Shown here: positions 37,326 to 50,269 of the stretch, piece after piece
Layout: every line of letters begins with the position of its first letter
Numbering within the stretch: position 1 is the stretch's first letter
Assembly: GCA_030141605.1 (NCBI GenBank)
Contig: JAQGDQ010002381.1
Location: forward strand, 186,001 to 250,000
Length of the DNA stretch: 64,000 nucleotides
Reading direction: 5' to 3'
DNA from: Tubiluchus corallicola
Taxonomy: Eukaryota; Priapulida; Priapulimorpha; Priapulimorphida; Tubiluchidae
The notes under the pieces: generated by a model
The model's database searches: none
Told to the model about the DNA's origin: nothing
What the model saw: the letters and a program-made list of their open reading frames with translations, nothing else
Program-made: the position numbers and the translations under genes

Positions 37326-38149
37326 CACCGCAACATATTCTTGGGTTGATACGAAACGCGTAACGATATAAAAATCGCATTACGTGACTCAGTGACTCAG
37401 TGATACATTAATTAACAACATAGGTAAAACAGTAATAATAACTATTTATGTAACTATGATGTGAAGTTGAAATTGTGATTAAAGTGAAAGTTGTCGTGTT
37501 TTCAAACTTTCATTTCTTTCCCTTATAACTCTTTTACTTGAATTGAAACTTCATTTAACTTTTTATTGGTAATCTTCTTATTGATTATAGCTATAAAATT
37601 TTACTGTTTACTTTTTACTCGTGTAGTTATTTCTTGTGCCTAATAAATAAATAATAAATAATAAAAACGGTACTGTGTACTGTGTCAGCGTTGACTTCTC
37701 TTGCAGCAGCTTTATCTTCAAAGTTATACCCCCCCCCCCCAACCGAAAATATTACAGAGCTGAGCGTATACTGTAACGGACCAAGAAATACACAGCAGTC
37801 AACATGTCATTTGAACCAATAGCCGTTATGGTTGGCTGTTAGGAACTGCTTACAGCACTTCAATTTGCCGTGTATCATTTCACATTTGCAACTTAAACTC
37901 TGTGAAATAAGCAGTAATTGGAATAATGATATTTTACCCTTAGTGGTAATAACAGTAATGTGCTTGCCCTTGAGGGACATTGTGCTTTTATAAGTAGCAG
38001 CTAAAATGTTACAACACAAATGGACCGCCGAGTGGCATTAGCAGGCAGAAGATGGCAATCGCGTTGAAGGAAGACAATGAAGACGAAGAGGTTTAACTTC
38101 ATCTGCGTCCAGAAGCATTAATCGTAATATCATGAAAGATATACGAAGC
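37326..38149. other. Unannotated DNA, retroelement-like AATAAA tail and poly-C
   Basis: An (AATAAATAATAAATAA)-type stretch at about 37,640-37,668 could be a plus-strand retroelement tail. A run of 12 C lies at 37,729-37,740. No gene is seen. Confidence 0.4.
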
Positions 38150-39262
38150 TGTCTAGCTACCTACATAGCCACCCACCTAACTTCCTGCCTACCCACAGTC
38201 TGCCAACCTGCCTACCTACCTATAGGCACATCCTACTTACCTACCAACCCTCTGCCTTCTTACCCACCTACCTACCTTCCTACCGACTTACCTACCGACC
38301 GACTGACCTACCTACCTATACCTAAATGCCTACCTACCTGCCTACTTAGCTGCCTACCTAGATACCTGCTTTGCCTACCTATATGTACATCCTACTTACC
38401 TACCTACGCCCTGCCTTCTTACCTACTTACCTGCCTGCCTACCTACCTATCTACCAACCAACCTACCTTCCTACCCACCTACCTACCTACCTAACTAACA
38501 ACCTATTGTTCGTATGCCTGCCTGCCTGCCTGCCTATTCCCTGTTTGTACTATTCCCCTATATACCTGACCAGCTACTTACCTACGTATTTACCTACCTG
38601 CTTACCTTCTTACATACTACTTAGTACCCACTTACCTACCTGCCTACTTAGCTGCCTACCTAGATACCTGCTTTGCCTACCTATATGTACATCCTACTTA
38701 CCTACCTACGCCCTGCCTTCTTACCTACTTACCTGCCTGCCTACCTACCTATCTACCAACCAACCTACCTTCCTACCCACCTACCTACCTACCTAACTAA
38801 CAACCTATTGTTCGTATGCCTGCCTGCCTGCCTGCCTATTCCCTGTTTGTACTATTCCCCTATATACCTGACCAGCTACTTACCTACGTATTTACCTACC
38901 TGCTTACCTTCTTACATACTACTTAGTACCCACTTACCTACCTGCCTACTTAGCTGCCTACCTAGATACCTGCTTTGCCTACCTATATGTACATCCTACT
39001 TACCTACCTACGCCCTGCCTTCTTACCTACTTACCTGCCTGCCTACCTACCTATCTACCAACCAACCTACCTTCCTACCCACCTACCTACCTACCTGCCT
39101 ACCTAACTAACAACCTATTGTTCGTATGCCTGCCTGCCTGCCTATTCCCTGTTTGTTACTATTCCCCTATATACCTGACCAGCTGCTTACCTACGTATTT
39201 ACCTACCTGCTTACCTTCTTACATACTACTTAGTACCCACTTACCTACCTGCCTAGTGCCTA
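38150..39262. repeat. CCTA-rich tetranucleotide array with 302-bp higher-order units
   Basis: The basic units are CTAC/CTGC/CTTA tetramers. From about 38,330 on, a 302-bp block repeats three times almost without change (CTTAGCTGCCTACCTAGATA starts at 38,345, 38,647 and 38,949). The third copy carries small indels. Leu/Pro/Thr/Tyr-rich frames through the array are artefacts of its period. Confidence 0.95.
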
Positions 39263-41376
39263 CGTACTTACCCAATAGTGAGGCACATGCTTACTTAACA
39301 CTAGGGCAGCACAGATCTAAAATTCTTTTGGAGTAAGTCTTACGAAACTGGCTCCACTATAACTTCCTACCTACCTAGGCAATTACTACTGCCCTGCTTT
39401 TCTGTGGTTCCTGCACCTAACGGTTGTCTATAGTTTGGTAAACAATGTGGAAAAGGCATCAACGCATCACTAAATCAGTATAGCGATAGATGATTATACG
39501 GTCGCGTATGTCAGTCCCTATTCCCCATACCATTCTAAATCTTTTATTACTCGAGATTATACAATCCCCAGTTGATAGGATGCGTGTCATACCCAATTTG
39601 CTGTGATTAAACTATTCAAGCGACAGATAAGATCGAACAAGAGGCTTACTTCCACAGAAGCGCGCAAGAATAAGTGACAATTCTCACATGAATTCGTGAA
39701 CAAGGCACAGAGTCTATTGGCGTATAATGGTTTTTACATATCAGAAGGTTATTTGTCAAGATGGGTTACCATCCTCATAAGACATGGCGCCTTTAATCAT
39801 ATTTCCCTTTTAGTAATTGCAATCTTAAAGCAATCAAGCACTTCCTGGATGTGCTTCTGAGTTTTCAAATCTTTTTGAACAATTCTGGCGTGCCCTACGT
39901 GTCCAGAAATACTAAACGTTATTTTACATCTACAATACTTGGCTGAAACAAATAGTGAAGAAAAATGTTGGATTTTTTATTTTCGTTTGCCCGTGCAAGC
40001 CGACCAGCATTCAGAATAAAGGCAGCAAACACGATTTGGTAAAAATTACATTCTGTAGTAAACCGGAACTGTTACTGTTCACAGAGGAATGCTGACCTAG
40101 CATTGATCACTAAGTAAATTTATTCTCTATAGTCTTGGGGCTACTACTTAATCCCTGAAGAAGCTTGGGTAGCTTTATCCAAATAAGGAAAGATTTCTAA
40201 AACGGCAGAATTGTCAGATGTTCAAATGCTTAGCAGGTACTAACCAGAACGAGTGCTGCTTCACTTTGAAAAACTTTGAGGTTATGACGCCAATCTGACT
40301 CATCGTGGTACATGTATGTAAATAATGTACTTTCTCAGTATAGTATAGTCTTGGCCTAGTACATGCTTCATACTTAAATAATCCATACTAGACCAGTGTA
40401 CCGTGTAGACCACGTGGTGTACTGCTTGGTTTTTTTTATCTGCCTTAAGCCGTACCACATATATATATACATTGTAATGTACAATGACTCCTGCTTTTAA
40501 TCGAGAACAGAGAAAGGAAAGAGTGAATGAGCGAGAGAAGGAAAAAGAAATCAGAGATAGACAAAAGAAATTTAAAATTCAAAATTTTTAAGAAAAATAA
40601 ACGTGACTAATTTATTTCTACTGGGAGTCCAGTTGTTCAGAGGCTAAAATTGGACATTGTCCAAAAATCAGATGGATTTTGGTCAAAATATGCGTGAGGA
40701 AGGCGTGATTCCGCGCATATTTTGTATCATTTTTCGAAAAATGGGTTATTTGTACATGGATGGGAACCTAATACGTTGGTAAACATCAGACGATGATACA
40801 TTTAATGTACGATCTATAATGTAGTCAGGTACAGGCATGCCACATTGCGTGTACATTATAAATGCACTTTACCTATATGTTGGTATTAGCAAATTACGAG
40901 TAGCGCATTGCGTTAGTGAACCGCCTCCGTTCTATAACTGCGCCGAGGCTTTTGTTTGCTAAACAATTTTTCCCCAGGAAAATCAAAAAGTTCGTGTAAT
41001 CTTTTGTCGTGAGATTATTCATACATTCACGCACCTGCATAGTGTATTTGTTTTGAAATAACGCCAGTCTAGCAGGTTCGTTGTGAAAGAAAATAGCAGC
41101 AAAGTTTATTAAATTTTCAGAGGAATTTACGTTATTAGAGTGAAGCCTTTGTACCTTTTAGCTGATAATGTTGTCAATATATAGTATTACAAAAAACTTA
41201 ATCGAGCGCGCAATTCTGATAAGGTTAATTTTCGTGCCAGGACAAGCTACCTCATACTATGCTCCTAAAAATAAAATAATATATTCGTTTAATATATTAA
41301 GATTAGTTCCAAAGCTTCACAACAGGACTGAGGCATCCAAGGCGTAGCAACAAGAACTTATTTATATAAGGAAGCC

Positions 41377-41379
<3 letters not shown>
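39263..41379. other. Unannotated DNA
   Basis: No gene, RNA gene or clear repeat in about 2.1 kb. Confidence 0.4.
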
Positions 41380-41419
<40 letters not shown>

Positions 41420-41495
41420 TCTTTCTTTCTCTCTCTTTCTCCCCTCTCTCTTTCTCTCTCTCTCTCTTCATCACTCTCTCTCCCCTCTCTCTCCC

Positions 41496-41546
<51 letters not shown>

Positions 41547-41614
41547 ACTCTCTTTCTCTCTTTCTCTTACTCCCTCCTGTCTCTCTCTCTTTCTCTCTGT
41601 CTCTCTCTCTCTTT

Positions 41615-41690
<76 letters not shown>

Positions 41691-41747
41691 TCTCTCTCTC
41701 TGTCTCCTTCTCTCTCTCCCCATTCTCTCCCTTTTATTTTCTCTCTT
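41380..41747. repeat. (TC)n microsatellite
   Basis: About 370 bp of TC dinucleotides with CC and TT interruptions. The Arg/Glu frame on the minus strand is an artefact. Confidence 0.95.
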
Positions 41748-43574
41748 CATCACGGAATAGTAAGCAGTATCAATAATGTGCACACGTTCCACACAGTGTT
41801 CGTTACATATGACAAACACATTTTTTAAAATTTATCCTGCAGACCTGCATACTTTACAGTTTAGTACTTTATGTAGTTGGTCATATTTACTGCCACTGAT
41901 ATTTATGACGAAGCAAAAAACCTTCATAAATCATAAACAATAATATCAAGTAATCAGGCCTCATATTATTTGAAAGGTTTCATCTATTTTATACAATCTG
42001 CATGCGAGCCAAAACTGTTTAAATAATAGTTTACATCAGTTCCATAATATTATTAATTTCACATATAACTGAAGGGTTTCACATTAAACTGCATGAAACA
42101 CAATCATGTGGTGAATTGTTATTAGAGAAGAGTAATTTCAGGATAAACTTTACCTAAACTGACCTGGCTCGGTGGTGGTATGCGATCGTGCCATTATTAT
42201 TCGCTGGTATCAAATTACGAAGCGTCAATAAAATACAAAATTAGAAATTTTCTGCATCGTCGAAAATGGCTGCTAAACTCGCTGAATAGCTAGAGAATAA
42301 TTTGACATATATCAGTAAAATCGAGGTGAATCCGTTGAGAAAAAACCGTAAAATATGAAAAAATAACCAAATATTTCGCTCCTACCCAATGAATAGTTTC
42401 ACAAAATAAAAAATGTTCGTCCTGCTGTAGAAAGTTTGTAATAAATACACAATTAACTAGATACACTATAGATTTAATAACCACTTATTTCGAAAGGTCT
42501 TAATTGTTCTGACTATTTAAATTACAGGCCAAAAAATAAAATAAAACAATGCATAGCTTCGTAATTTACGATACGTCGTGGTACAACGTACATAAACTAC
42601 ATAAACTAATTCACGTCGTTATCTAATTATATTGAACCATTAATATTGCTTTCTCTTACTTATATGTTTTTCAAGCTAAAGAAATAGCTTTTTGGTGCGT
42701 TATAAATCAAAAACTGTTTTAAGTTGTTTTGTGTCAACTTCATCTCAAAAACAGCAAAACTTCTGAACTAAATAAAACAGTAAACACTCTATAAGCACTA
42801 GGAAAATAAACTGTTACAAGCGTTTTGCAAAAATAAACTGTTACAAGCGTTTTGCAAAGACGGTGTTTTCTACACGTAATTTTGCCCACAGATATTTTAT
42901 CTGCAAAAAGCAACGAAACATAAGCTTATCATTGGTACTTGGCATTCTAATTAAGTAATATTTTTTATTTAAATAGGACAGCATTAGTTTCCAAACTGCA
43001 CAACAATATTGAAGCGATCTTCGCAAGAGTTTACTTAACTGACATCGTACTTGGTGCATTGACTTTAAGTCTAACTCCTGTGTACGACATATATAAAAAT
43101 ATATTTTATGTTTCTTATCAATGTGCCGCCTCTCCATATATTTATCCGGATGTTGTTACGTTTTTACTTTAGATAGAAAGTGATCTTGAACTACGCCGTT
43201 AGTTCCATTTTCCAAAATCAAAGGTAAAAAAGGTTTCACAGGCCCAACTGTTGGTTTTCTAGCTTCGCAGTATAGCAGACATAACATATTTTAAAACAGA
43301 ATGATCAGTTAAGGTGTATATGTACAGAGGGTGATCTGGTTACACTGTAAGAGCTGAGCAAATTTACGGATGCGTGAAAATAAACAATAGATTTAATATG
43401 ATAGCATTGTGAACAGAGATGGACAGCTCGTGGAACGAGGGTCATTTGTTTTTCCACTCGTTGTTGGTTTTGTCATTAAATGCTGGTTAAATTCACAAGT
43501 GAGAACTTTAATTACCGTCACAGGGCTTTCTCGGGTTTATTTAAAGTTCACTGATTGTCTTCGTGTTAACTGTT
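41748..43574. other. Unannotated AT-rich DNA
   Basis: No gene supported. The 27-bp segment around ACTGTTACAAGCGTTTTGCA is tandemly duplicated at about 42,808-42,858. The frame on the minus strand at 42,841-43,137 could be LINE debris, but lacks a clear motif. Confidence 0.4.
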
Positions 43575-43582
43575 GTTAAATG

Positions 43583-44062
43583 CAGGGCCTATTTCAGCCT
43601 AAGCGAGGCCCCCTGGGGGGGGGGGGGGCGTTGGACGGGCGCCACCATGGTTGGCGCCCAGAAAATTTTTGAACTGCTAGAACGCCGGAGAAGTATTTTC
43701 GAAGAGAAAATATGAAGTTATACAGTTGTTAAAGGAAAGAACAATTGAAAGAAAAACTGCTTTATTCTCAAGACCAGTCCTTAATACTTGTCAAATAGTC
43801 AAATAAAAAACAACATCTTTGCAATATGTGATACCGTACTCTCTCACTTCCGTACAAGCCGGTGTTAGAAATTCCGAAATTGAAAACAGCTGAACATCGC
43901 ACCGAGCCGCTCAAGGCAAACGGCGCGCGTGCGGCAAGAGAGAGGGAGAGAGGAGACAGTATGTTCGCAAAAAGCAAAAAAAATGTTACTTCGGCGCGAG
44001 GCCCCCCTGGAAGGAGAGGCCCCAGGGAAGTAACCCACTCCCCCCCCCTGAAATAGGCCCTG
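43583..44062. mobile_element. Complete non-autonomous hAT-type element with perfect 8-bp TSD
   Basis: The ends CAGGGCCTATTTCAG and CTGAAATAGGCCCTG are perfect 15-bp inverted repeats. The element is flanked on both sides by the identical 8-bp sequence GTTAAATG (43,575-43,582 and 44,063-44,070). The CAGGG start and 8-bp duplication are the hAT hallmark (P elements also make 8 bp). The 480-bp body carries a G-run at 43,615-43,628, a C-run near the other end and no transposase. Removing one duplication would restore the pre-insertion site. Confidence 0.92.
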
Positions 44063-44229
44063 GTTAAATGTATGTAATTAAAATATAACTGGTTAGTTAA
44101 TTATGTCTGCCTTCATGTTTTTTTGTTAAGTAGCAGTTCAGTAACTCTCGTGGTGATATTGAGAAAAATGATTTACGTGGTGCGTGCTGCTAAAATATTG
44201 CATGTACACAGCACAGGTACAATACATTC

Positions 44230-44350
44230 TTAGACATTTTGGTTACTCTGCAGAAAAGAGTGACCAGAGCTATAAATAAATACCCCAATAAGTCTTCTCT
44301 TAATGTACAAAGTAGTTCAATTCCTTCAACTTTACTTTCAAACACTTAAC
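44230..44350 (+). pseudogene. Short LINE RT C-terminal fragment
   Basis: The plus strand reads FLDILVTLQKRVTRAINKYP at 44,230-44,295. LxxLQKRxxRxI is the conserved start of the CR1/L2 C-terminal region. The frame stops by about 44,348 and no tail is visible. Confidence 0.5.
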
Positions 44351-45584
44351 TATCTGTTACTGTATCAATTTCTTTTCTTCAGGTCTGCTTAATCATTACC
44401 TATTTGGCTTTTGTTAACTACTTAATTAGTGCATAATAGACTCTGCCTATATGAACTGGTTGCATGTTTGTAAAATTACCACTGGTGATGACAGCAGCAG
44501 CTTGTCGAAACGTTTGGTATGATTTTAGCAATTTAAAGTAAAAGTTTTAATACCGTTGTATTGCTTTTAAAGTTCTATAAATGTTTTTAAGTGTCTGTAA
44601 TAAAAATTAACTTCGTTATTTTGTAGATTTACTTGCCTTCCTCGTCACAGTAGGGAATATGTGTTTTTTTACTGTTACATAAGAGGAAGTGATTAAGAAA
44701 AGGCATAGGTTCGAGAAGTGATCTTTTCCCTAACTAACACTGTTTAAATGTAACAAAGAATGTATGCCTAGCGATTATATAAAGCATTACTTGTAACACA
44801 AATTGCAAATAAAAATGTAAATTACTTTTGTGTAGGCTAAACGTCTTTTAGAAATGTGTACATAAAACTAATTCCTAAGCTTCACGTCGCAAAAAGGATG
44901 GCTAAAATTTTACTATGAATATATTCATCAACTCAGCAAGCCAAACAAAGGTGTAAGCTATATAATGTTCTACAGATTCGCTCGCTATTTGCCTTACGAT
45001 ATATCCTTTGCATAGGGAAGAGTACGCTTACAACAGAATTATGTGTTAGAAATTAGAATGTTAATATATATTTATTTTACAGTGCAACTTATTATAATGG
45101 ATACTCCCACGAATCACGGTGAGCAACGTCAACGATGCCCAGACTTTCAAATACGAGTTCTGTCCAATTCAAATCATGTAATGTTGCTGATTACGAGAAT
45201 TTCGCACATTATCGCCTTGCATCATCCAAAATAGTCGAAACCCTAACATTCCACGCCAATGAGTCACGCGAAACTTGATTTACTGCACTGTCTGCTACCT
45301 TTTCTTTTACCCCTGTAAATTGATTTATTACTGGCGCCCATACAGAACCCGTTATCAGTTCAAAATTTGTGTCAGACTTCCACTGTCATCTACCCAGTGG
45401 ACAATAAGAAGCCTGTAGCTATTTGCATTATAATGGTGAGCTGGCATCATTGCGTACGGTCACATGCAAATCTTGTTCCAGGAATTTCTGGTCGAAAGAC
45501 TTGACCCGAATACTCATCTGGATGTTATTTTTGTTGTCCTTGTTGGAATTGGATAAGAGGCTGTGTAACCAACATTTACAATAG
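44351..45584. other. Unannotated AT-rich DNA
   Basis: No feature could be supported. Confidence 0.4.
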
Positions 45585-46228
45585 TAATTATAATAACAAT
45601 AATTTCGTTTAGGACATAAGCCAGGTAATCCACCGTAGGTAATTCAATACTTATTTCCGTGGTGGTTCCAGTTATTACCCGCATGCGGAGCTGGATTATG
45701 GCTTTTTGGGGCCCCTACGTTAATGAAATTATGGGGCACCCTCAGACGAAGCCACCCCTACCTCGCCGCATCCGTCTTGAATATTTTTTTACTTGTGATA
45801 TAGTTTAGCGACATTTAAGTAGGTTGAAATAAACTTATTGCAAATTCTTTAAATAAACCAGAATAGCATGTCTTTTGTTTGTCAATAAAAATATTCTTTA
45901 AAAGAAATATCCCTATTTTAGTATTTATTGCCAACCAAATTAGCATATATTCCAACATAACCGTAGTGAAAAACACAAATGTCAACCAAAGTTTGAAAGC
46001 TCCCCCCCCCCCAAGCATGAGCAGTTCTAGGCTGCAACCTACGCTGGCCTGTTGGATAATCCAGTCCTGCCCGCATGTTACTTCGATAATCATAAACACG
46101 TACGCTTATCAAAGAAGAACCATCGGTACCATTTTTAAATCTTTGGAATTTTTAAATCTGGACAGTTGGCCCGCAATCTCCACGGTAGTAAGCGAGCACG
46201 TTACCACTGAGCTATTCCCACACCCAAT
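45585..46228 (-). mobile_element. tRNA-derived SINE, copy 1, split by a hAT insertion
   Basis: The tRNA-like head is at 46,078-46,228 and the body with tail at 45,585-45,685. Both match the uninterrupted copy at 48,187-48,428 (for example the blocks AACGTGCTCGCTTAC and TTGCATTATTGTTATTATAA-type tail regions with CCTAAACGAAATTATTGTTA). The two halves are separated by the element at 45,686-46,069. Without it the SINE is about 247 bp. Confidence 0.75.
45686..46069. mobile_element. hAT-type element (384 bp) inserted in a SINE, with perfect 8-bp TSD
   Basis: CCCGCATG occurs directly before (45,678-45,685) and after (46,070-46,077) the element. The ends CGGAGCTGGATTATGG and (inverted) CAGGACTGGATTATCC are imperfect terminal inverted repeats. 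A C-run lies near 46,003. No transposase frame is present. The flanks join to reconstitute the SINE, which independently confirms both borders. Confidence 0.88.
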
Positions 46229-47339
46229 AACTATAGACAAGTCAATAATGTTCCATCTAGCAGCAGTGTAACTGCACAGCTAAATAACACAAGGAGGACG
46301 TTTTCAACAGAACGACTGAACTACACCAAACAACAGGGGCAACTTTTGTAGATGGTGTGGTGCTGGTAGGAAGAGAACCTTTCATGAATGATAATCCTCT
46401 GCGATTTCAAATTAGGCACTCATATTGCGAACTAGCAACAGTTAACGTGGCAGTAGTAAGGCATTAAAGTTATTATGAAGTTCCAAGTAGGGTATGGAAG
46501 TTATTATAATTTTTGGTTTCGATGCTTAATAAATTACTTAATAAAAAGCTGATTCGACTCCAATGTTTACATTGGAACTGGAAGTGGTGCTGAATTGTGA
46601 ATGTGTGTGTAACGTATTTTGTTAATCATGTTTACTATTGACAAGCTATCAGCATAGTAGTGTTAGTTTTTTGCTGGATTCACTGCTATGTTTACCTGTA
46701 TTGAGAGCAGATTTCTTTTATTTTAGAATTCTCCCTGTCCACTACAACATGTGGTTGTTTCTTCTCCTCTTTTCCTTCTTCCTATCCCTAATCTTACTAT
46801 TTTTTTCCATTCCATCATTTCTTCTTGCCCCAACCATTCTTTCATTCTCTCATTTCCTGTCACCTCAACAAGCCAAGCTTTCAAGGTGTCATACAGCAAC
46901 TCTTTTATTTGGTTAATTTGACTTCATCAACGTTTTTTAACCTATACTGTTTCTTTTTTTTCAATAATTTTGTACGTTGATGTATTGTATATGTATTGCT
47001 GGAGTGAAATAAATTGATTTTGATTTTTGAACATAGTCGTAATGGGAATAAACTATAATGATACGATGATGAATGTTTACAGGTTCTAAACTGTACTTTG
47101 CTCATCGGCTTTACTAGAAAACCTGTATACAGAGTTTGTATTGTTTTTGTATATTTTTGTAACTACAACACTTAGTGAAAACACATCGTGAAATCAGACG
47201 CGCCATACATTCTTGCTTTCAATGCCAGCTGGAGCCTGGGTCAGTTGCTTAGCGATAAATAACCTAAATTTGTTAATGTAAGTCACTACGGTTGCTAGAT
47301 GGAGACTTACTTTTTGCATCAGACTGAATAACAATAAAA
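46229..47339. other. Unannotated DNA with a possible retroelement tail
   Basis: No gene. At about 46,960-47,030 the string GAAATAAATTGATTTTGATT, with a short TGATTT repeat, looks like a LINE 3' end in plus orientation. Confidence 0.4.
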
Positions 47340-47340
47340 A

Positions 47341-47403
<63 letters not shown>

Positions 47404-47481
47404 CAGCAGTAGCAGTAGCAGTAGCAGTAGCAGTAGCAGCATCAGCAGCAGCAGCAGCAGCAGTAGTAATAATAATAATAA
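47340..47481. repeat. (TAG)n/(CAG)n trinucleotide microsatellite
   Basis: About 20 TAG units, then mixed CAG/TAG and CAG units ending in AAT repeats. The poly-Leu frame on the minus strand is an artefact. Confidence 0.95.
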
Positions 47482-48186
47482 CTTGTAATTCATAATGGAT
47501 CTATTTCAGATATTTTAGTATAATACAAGTACTGTCATAATATTCATTCACAGACCAGTTAGCTCAAGGGAAAAGAATTTTCACCTCAAAAACTGCTATA
47601 TATATATATATTATTTATATATCATCTATATATACATTTATTTGCATATTATAATGCCATACATTGACAAGTTAGTATGATGGTAGCAATGTAAATTACT
47701 AAAGTAATTAATTAATTGAACAAAAGTGTTAGATACATAGTTTCAATTTCATCGTACGTAAATTCGGGTATTAATATTTCGTTGTTCAACGTTCAATAAA
47801 ATTCACGTGCTACTACTAATCCGATCATTGCAACCATAATTATTGTCATAATAACGTAGAAAAATTTTATTCTTTCCCAACGTTGTTAAGCTATTCTGAG
47901 TATTTAAGACTGACAATGCACGCAAGAGTTCATTTTTAGAGTTATCAATTGATTTCGATAGATTCAGAGCACGTTTAACAATTATCTTTGTAAGAGGATA
48001 CGTGTCTGCAAAGCATGTTGTCATACTACAATGAGAATTCCTTGGAAAAACACGGCGTAAAATTTTTCTATATTCCATTGCTAATGGATCGTTATTGTCT
48101 GTTAACTCAAATATTGAGCTACCATAGAAAAATGTATAGCAAAAAATATGAAGATAACAATTTCATTAAAGCAGATTTATTAGTTA
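47482..48186. other. Unannotated AT-rich DNA
   Basis: A short AT microsatellite lies near 47,600. Nothing else recognised. Confidence 0.4.
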
Positions 48187-48428
48187 TTAGTAATAATAAT
48201 AATTTCGTTTAGGACATAGTCCAGGGATATCACCTTAAGTAACTCAATACTTTTCAAGATGGTCCCGATTACCCGTTCAAGGTGGTCCACGTACTACGAT
48301 AAGTACGTGTGCTTGGTTGAAGAACCAGCGGTACCATTTTCAAGTATTTGGTATGACTCGGTCGGGAGTTGAACCCGTGACCTCCGGAGTGAGAAGCGAG
48401 CACGCTACCATTGAGCTACACCACCCGG
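48187..48428 (-). mobile_element. tRNA-derived SINE, copy 2 (uninterrupted)
   Basis: The minus strand opens CCGGGTGGTGTAGCTCAATG, with the A box TAGCTCAATGG at 48,418-48,408 and the B box GGTTCAACTCC at 48,375-48,365. A non-tRNA body and a CGAAATTATTATTATTA tail follow. The T-arm pairs but the acceptor stem does not, so this is a SINE head rather than a working tRNA. The spacing of the boxes would allow Pol III transcription. Confidence 0.82.
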
Positions 48429-50269
48429 TAAGTAACAGTTAAAAAAGGATGAAAGTGAATTAGCAGCTGTAAAGCCACTTTTGAAATATATGACATCCAG
48501 TGATTGATTTAAATCATAGGTGACAATACGCCCTAAGTGATTAACACTATCGTGCCATTTTAATACTTTTCCATTAATTTCAATATTAGTTACATTAGCA
48601 TGTTTTCATTTTCTGAATAGAATCATTTTCGGTGGCAAACTCCCTGCATCTTTTAATCATCTTTTTTGAAGCATTTACAGACGGAGCAAGGAGAGTTACG
48701 TCGTCCGCGTAACCAGTCGCCCCGACAAATTGGTTTAGCAAGTAACATTCTAATCTGCTTTTTTAGCTTATGTAGTAGATCATTAATATATACCGTGAAC
48801 AAAATCAAAGAAAGCATGCTGCCTTGTCTTATTCAGTGAGTCGGCAGTATCACAGGTCACGTGACGCAAGTAAGCAATAGCTACCCTGCATCTTTATTCG
48901 AATAGCTCACAGCGCAAAAAAAGCTTCGTGCCAATCTAAAGGCGAACTATTCTGCGTTTCAGCGTTGCACGGCAATTAAAATCTCCACCGAACTTTCGTG
49001 TTGAACTGCAAACGTGAGCATTACATACAAATAAGATCTTGGAAATGTGGTATAACTTTTCCACCTAGACATTTCATACTCAACATGCAGCTGGTCTTTT
49101 CTTGTCCTTTAAATGATCGGTTGTGTCCGAGTTTCACCACTTTTTGAGGATGCGGTAACTGTAATGTTATTTCAACATTTTTAACGTGCAGTTAACTTAG
49201 GAATTAATTACAGCCTATAAACTGTTAGCTCAGCTCTTTAAAAAACGAGCCCACTTCCTAAATTCCCATTTCCAGAATGGCTTAATAAAATTACAGGTCA
49301 ATCGGGTAAACGATAATAATTTTGCACTTTTTTGAAAGCGACTTGCTGCTCCTGTTCTAATAGCATAAACACTGCAGCAAATAACAAAAAGTCATATTAT
49401 GAATGTACATATTATTGCGCTTTTTACTCATAATTGTGGAGCAGCTTTCATCGATTCAATGGCATGCAGCATCGTTATTAATATATCCCTGGAACAGGAT
49501 ATGATCACATATTATGAGTCTTCTCTTCCTGGAGGTAACTTAAATTAATGACTTGCGTAACAGTAGTATAGATAGACATTTCGCACCACAGAAAAATCGT
49601 ATAATACTGCGCGCTACAGTCAAGCACGCAATTCTGCATAATTTTACATAATTCCAGACACATTTTAGATAAATTCCCACAAAGTTAGTCACATGTATCA
49701 TGATGTATGTCGTTTGGTAAAACTAAAAACACTTACCGTAAAAAAATTATAACATTTCCGCCAAGAATTTTTCCCATCCACCATTAGACAGCAATGCCAG
49801 CTTACAGCTATGAAGGTAGGGTTACCAAATTAACGTATTTTCAACAAGCATGAAGTTCTAGCAATCTTTGACAAAACGTCGCCCTGCGGTCACTTTTAAT
49901 CAACTGGACCTTATGTCGTATTGTTGTTTTGTTAACTCGCCAGTGAGCATTTCGTCGTCTGCTGATTGCACCTGTTGCGCTCAGGTGAAGATGCTTAGCT
50001 TCCGGCTTCAGCGAATGAATGTTGAAACCTCCTCTGGCTGAATCAACGAAGCTGTAATCAGATACAGCGCCACACTGTGGCAAATACTCTAAACATTGTA
50101 CATGCAGAACCAAGCCGTCTGTGTACACTTCACATTTTCATAGCAAATTTCCTTCAATAAAATAATGCAAATGTTATGTGAAATTTAATATGAAAAGTTT
50201 GTATGTTTGTGAATGTCCTTATTGGATATTACATTCTCTGATATATTCCGTATAATTAAATAATCGTTT
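48429..50269. other. Unannotated DNA
   Basis: No feature is called. A 95-residue frame on the minus strand (49,841-50,128) is less AT-rich than its surroundings. It is discussed as a finding because I recognise no domain in it. Confidence 0.35.

Noticed and set aside
38132-39336. Tandem Leu/Pro/Thr/Tyr-rich frames of 120-145 codons
   Set aside because: They follow the 4-bp and 302-bp periods of the CCTA array. The protein repeats are exactly the DNA repeats.
41358-41819. Arg/Glu/Lys-rich 153-codon frame resembling a coiled coil
   Set aside because: Encoded by the (TC)n array only. Such ER repeats are common microsatellite artefacts.
48354-48428. Functional tRNA gene
   Set aside because: The A and B boxes are good, but the acceptor stem does not pair, the sequence continues into a shared non-tRNA body with a TTA-type tail, and a second copy exists at 46,078-46,228. 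It is a SINE.
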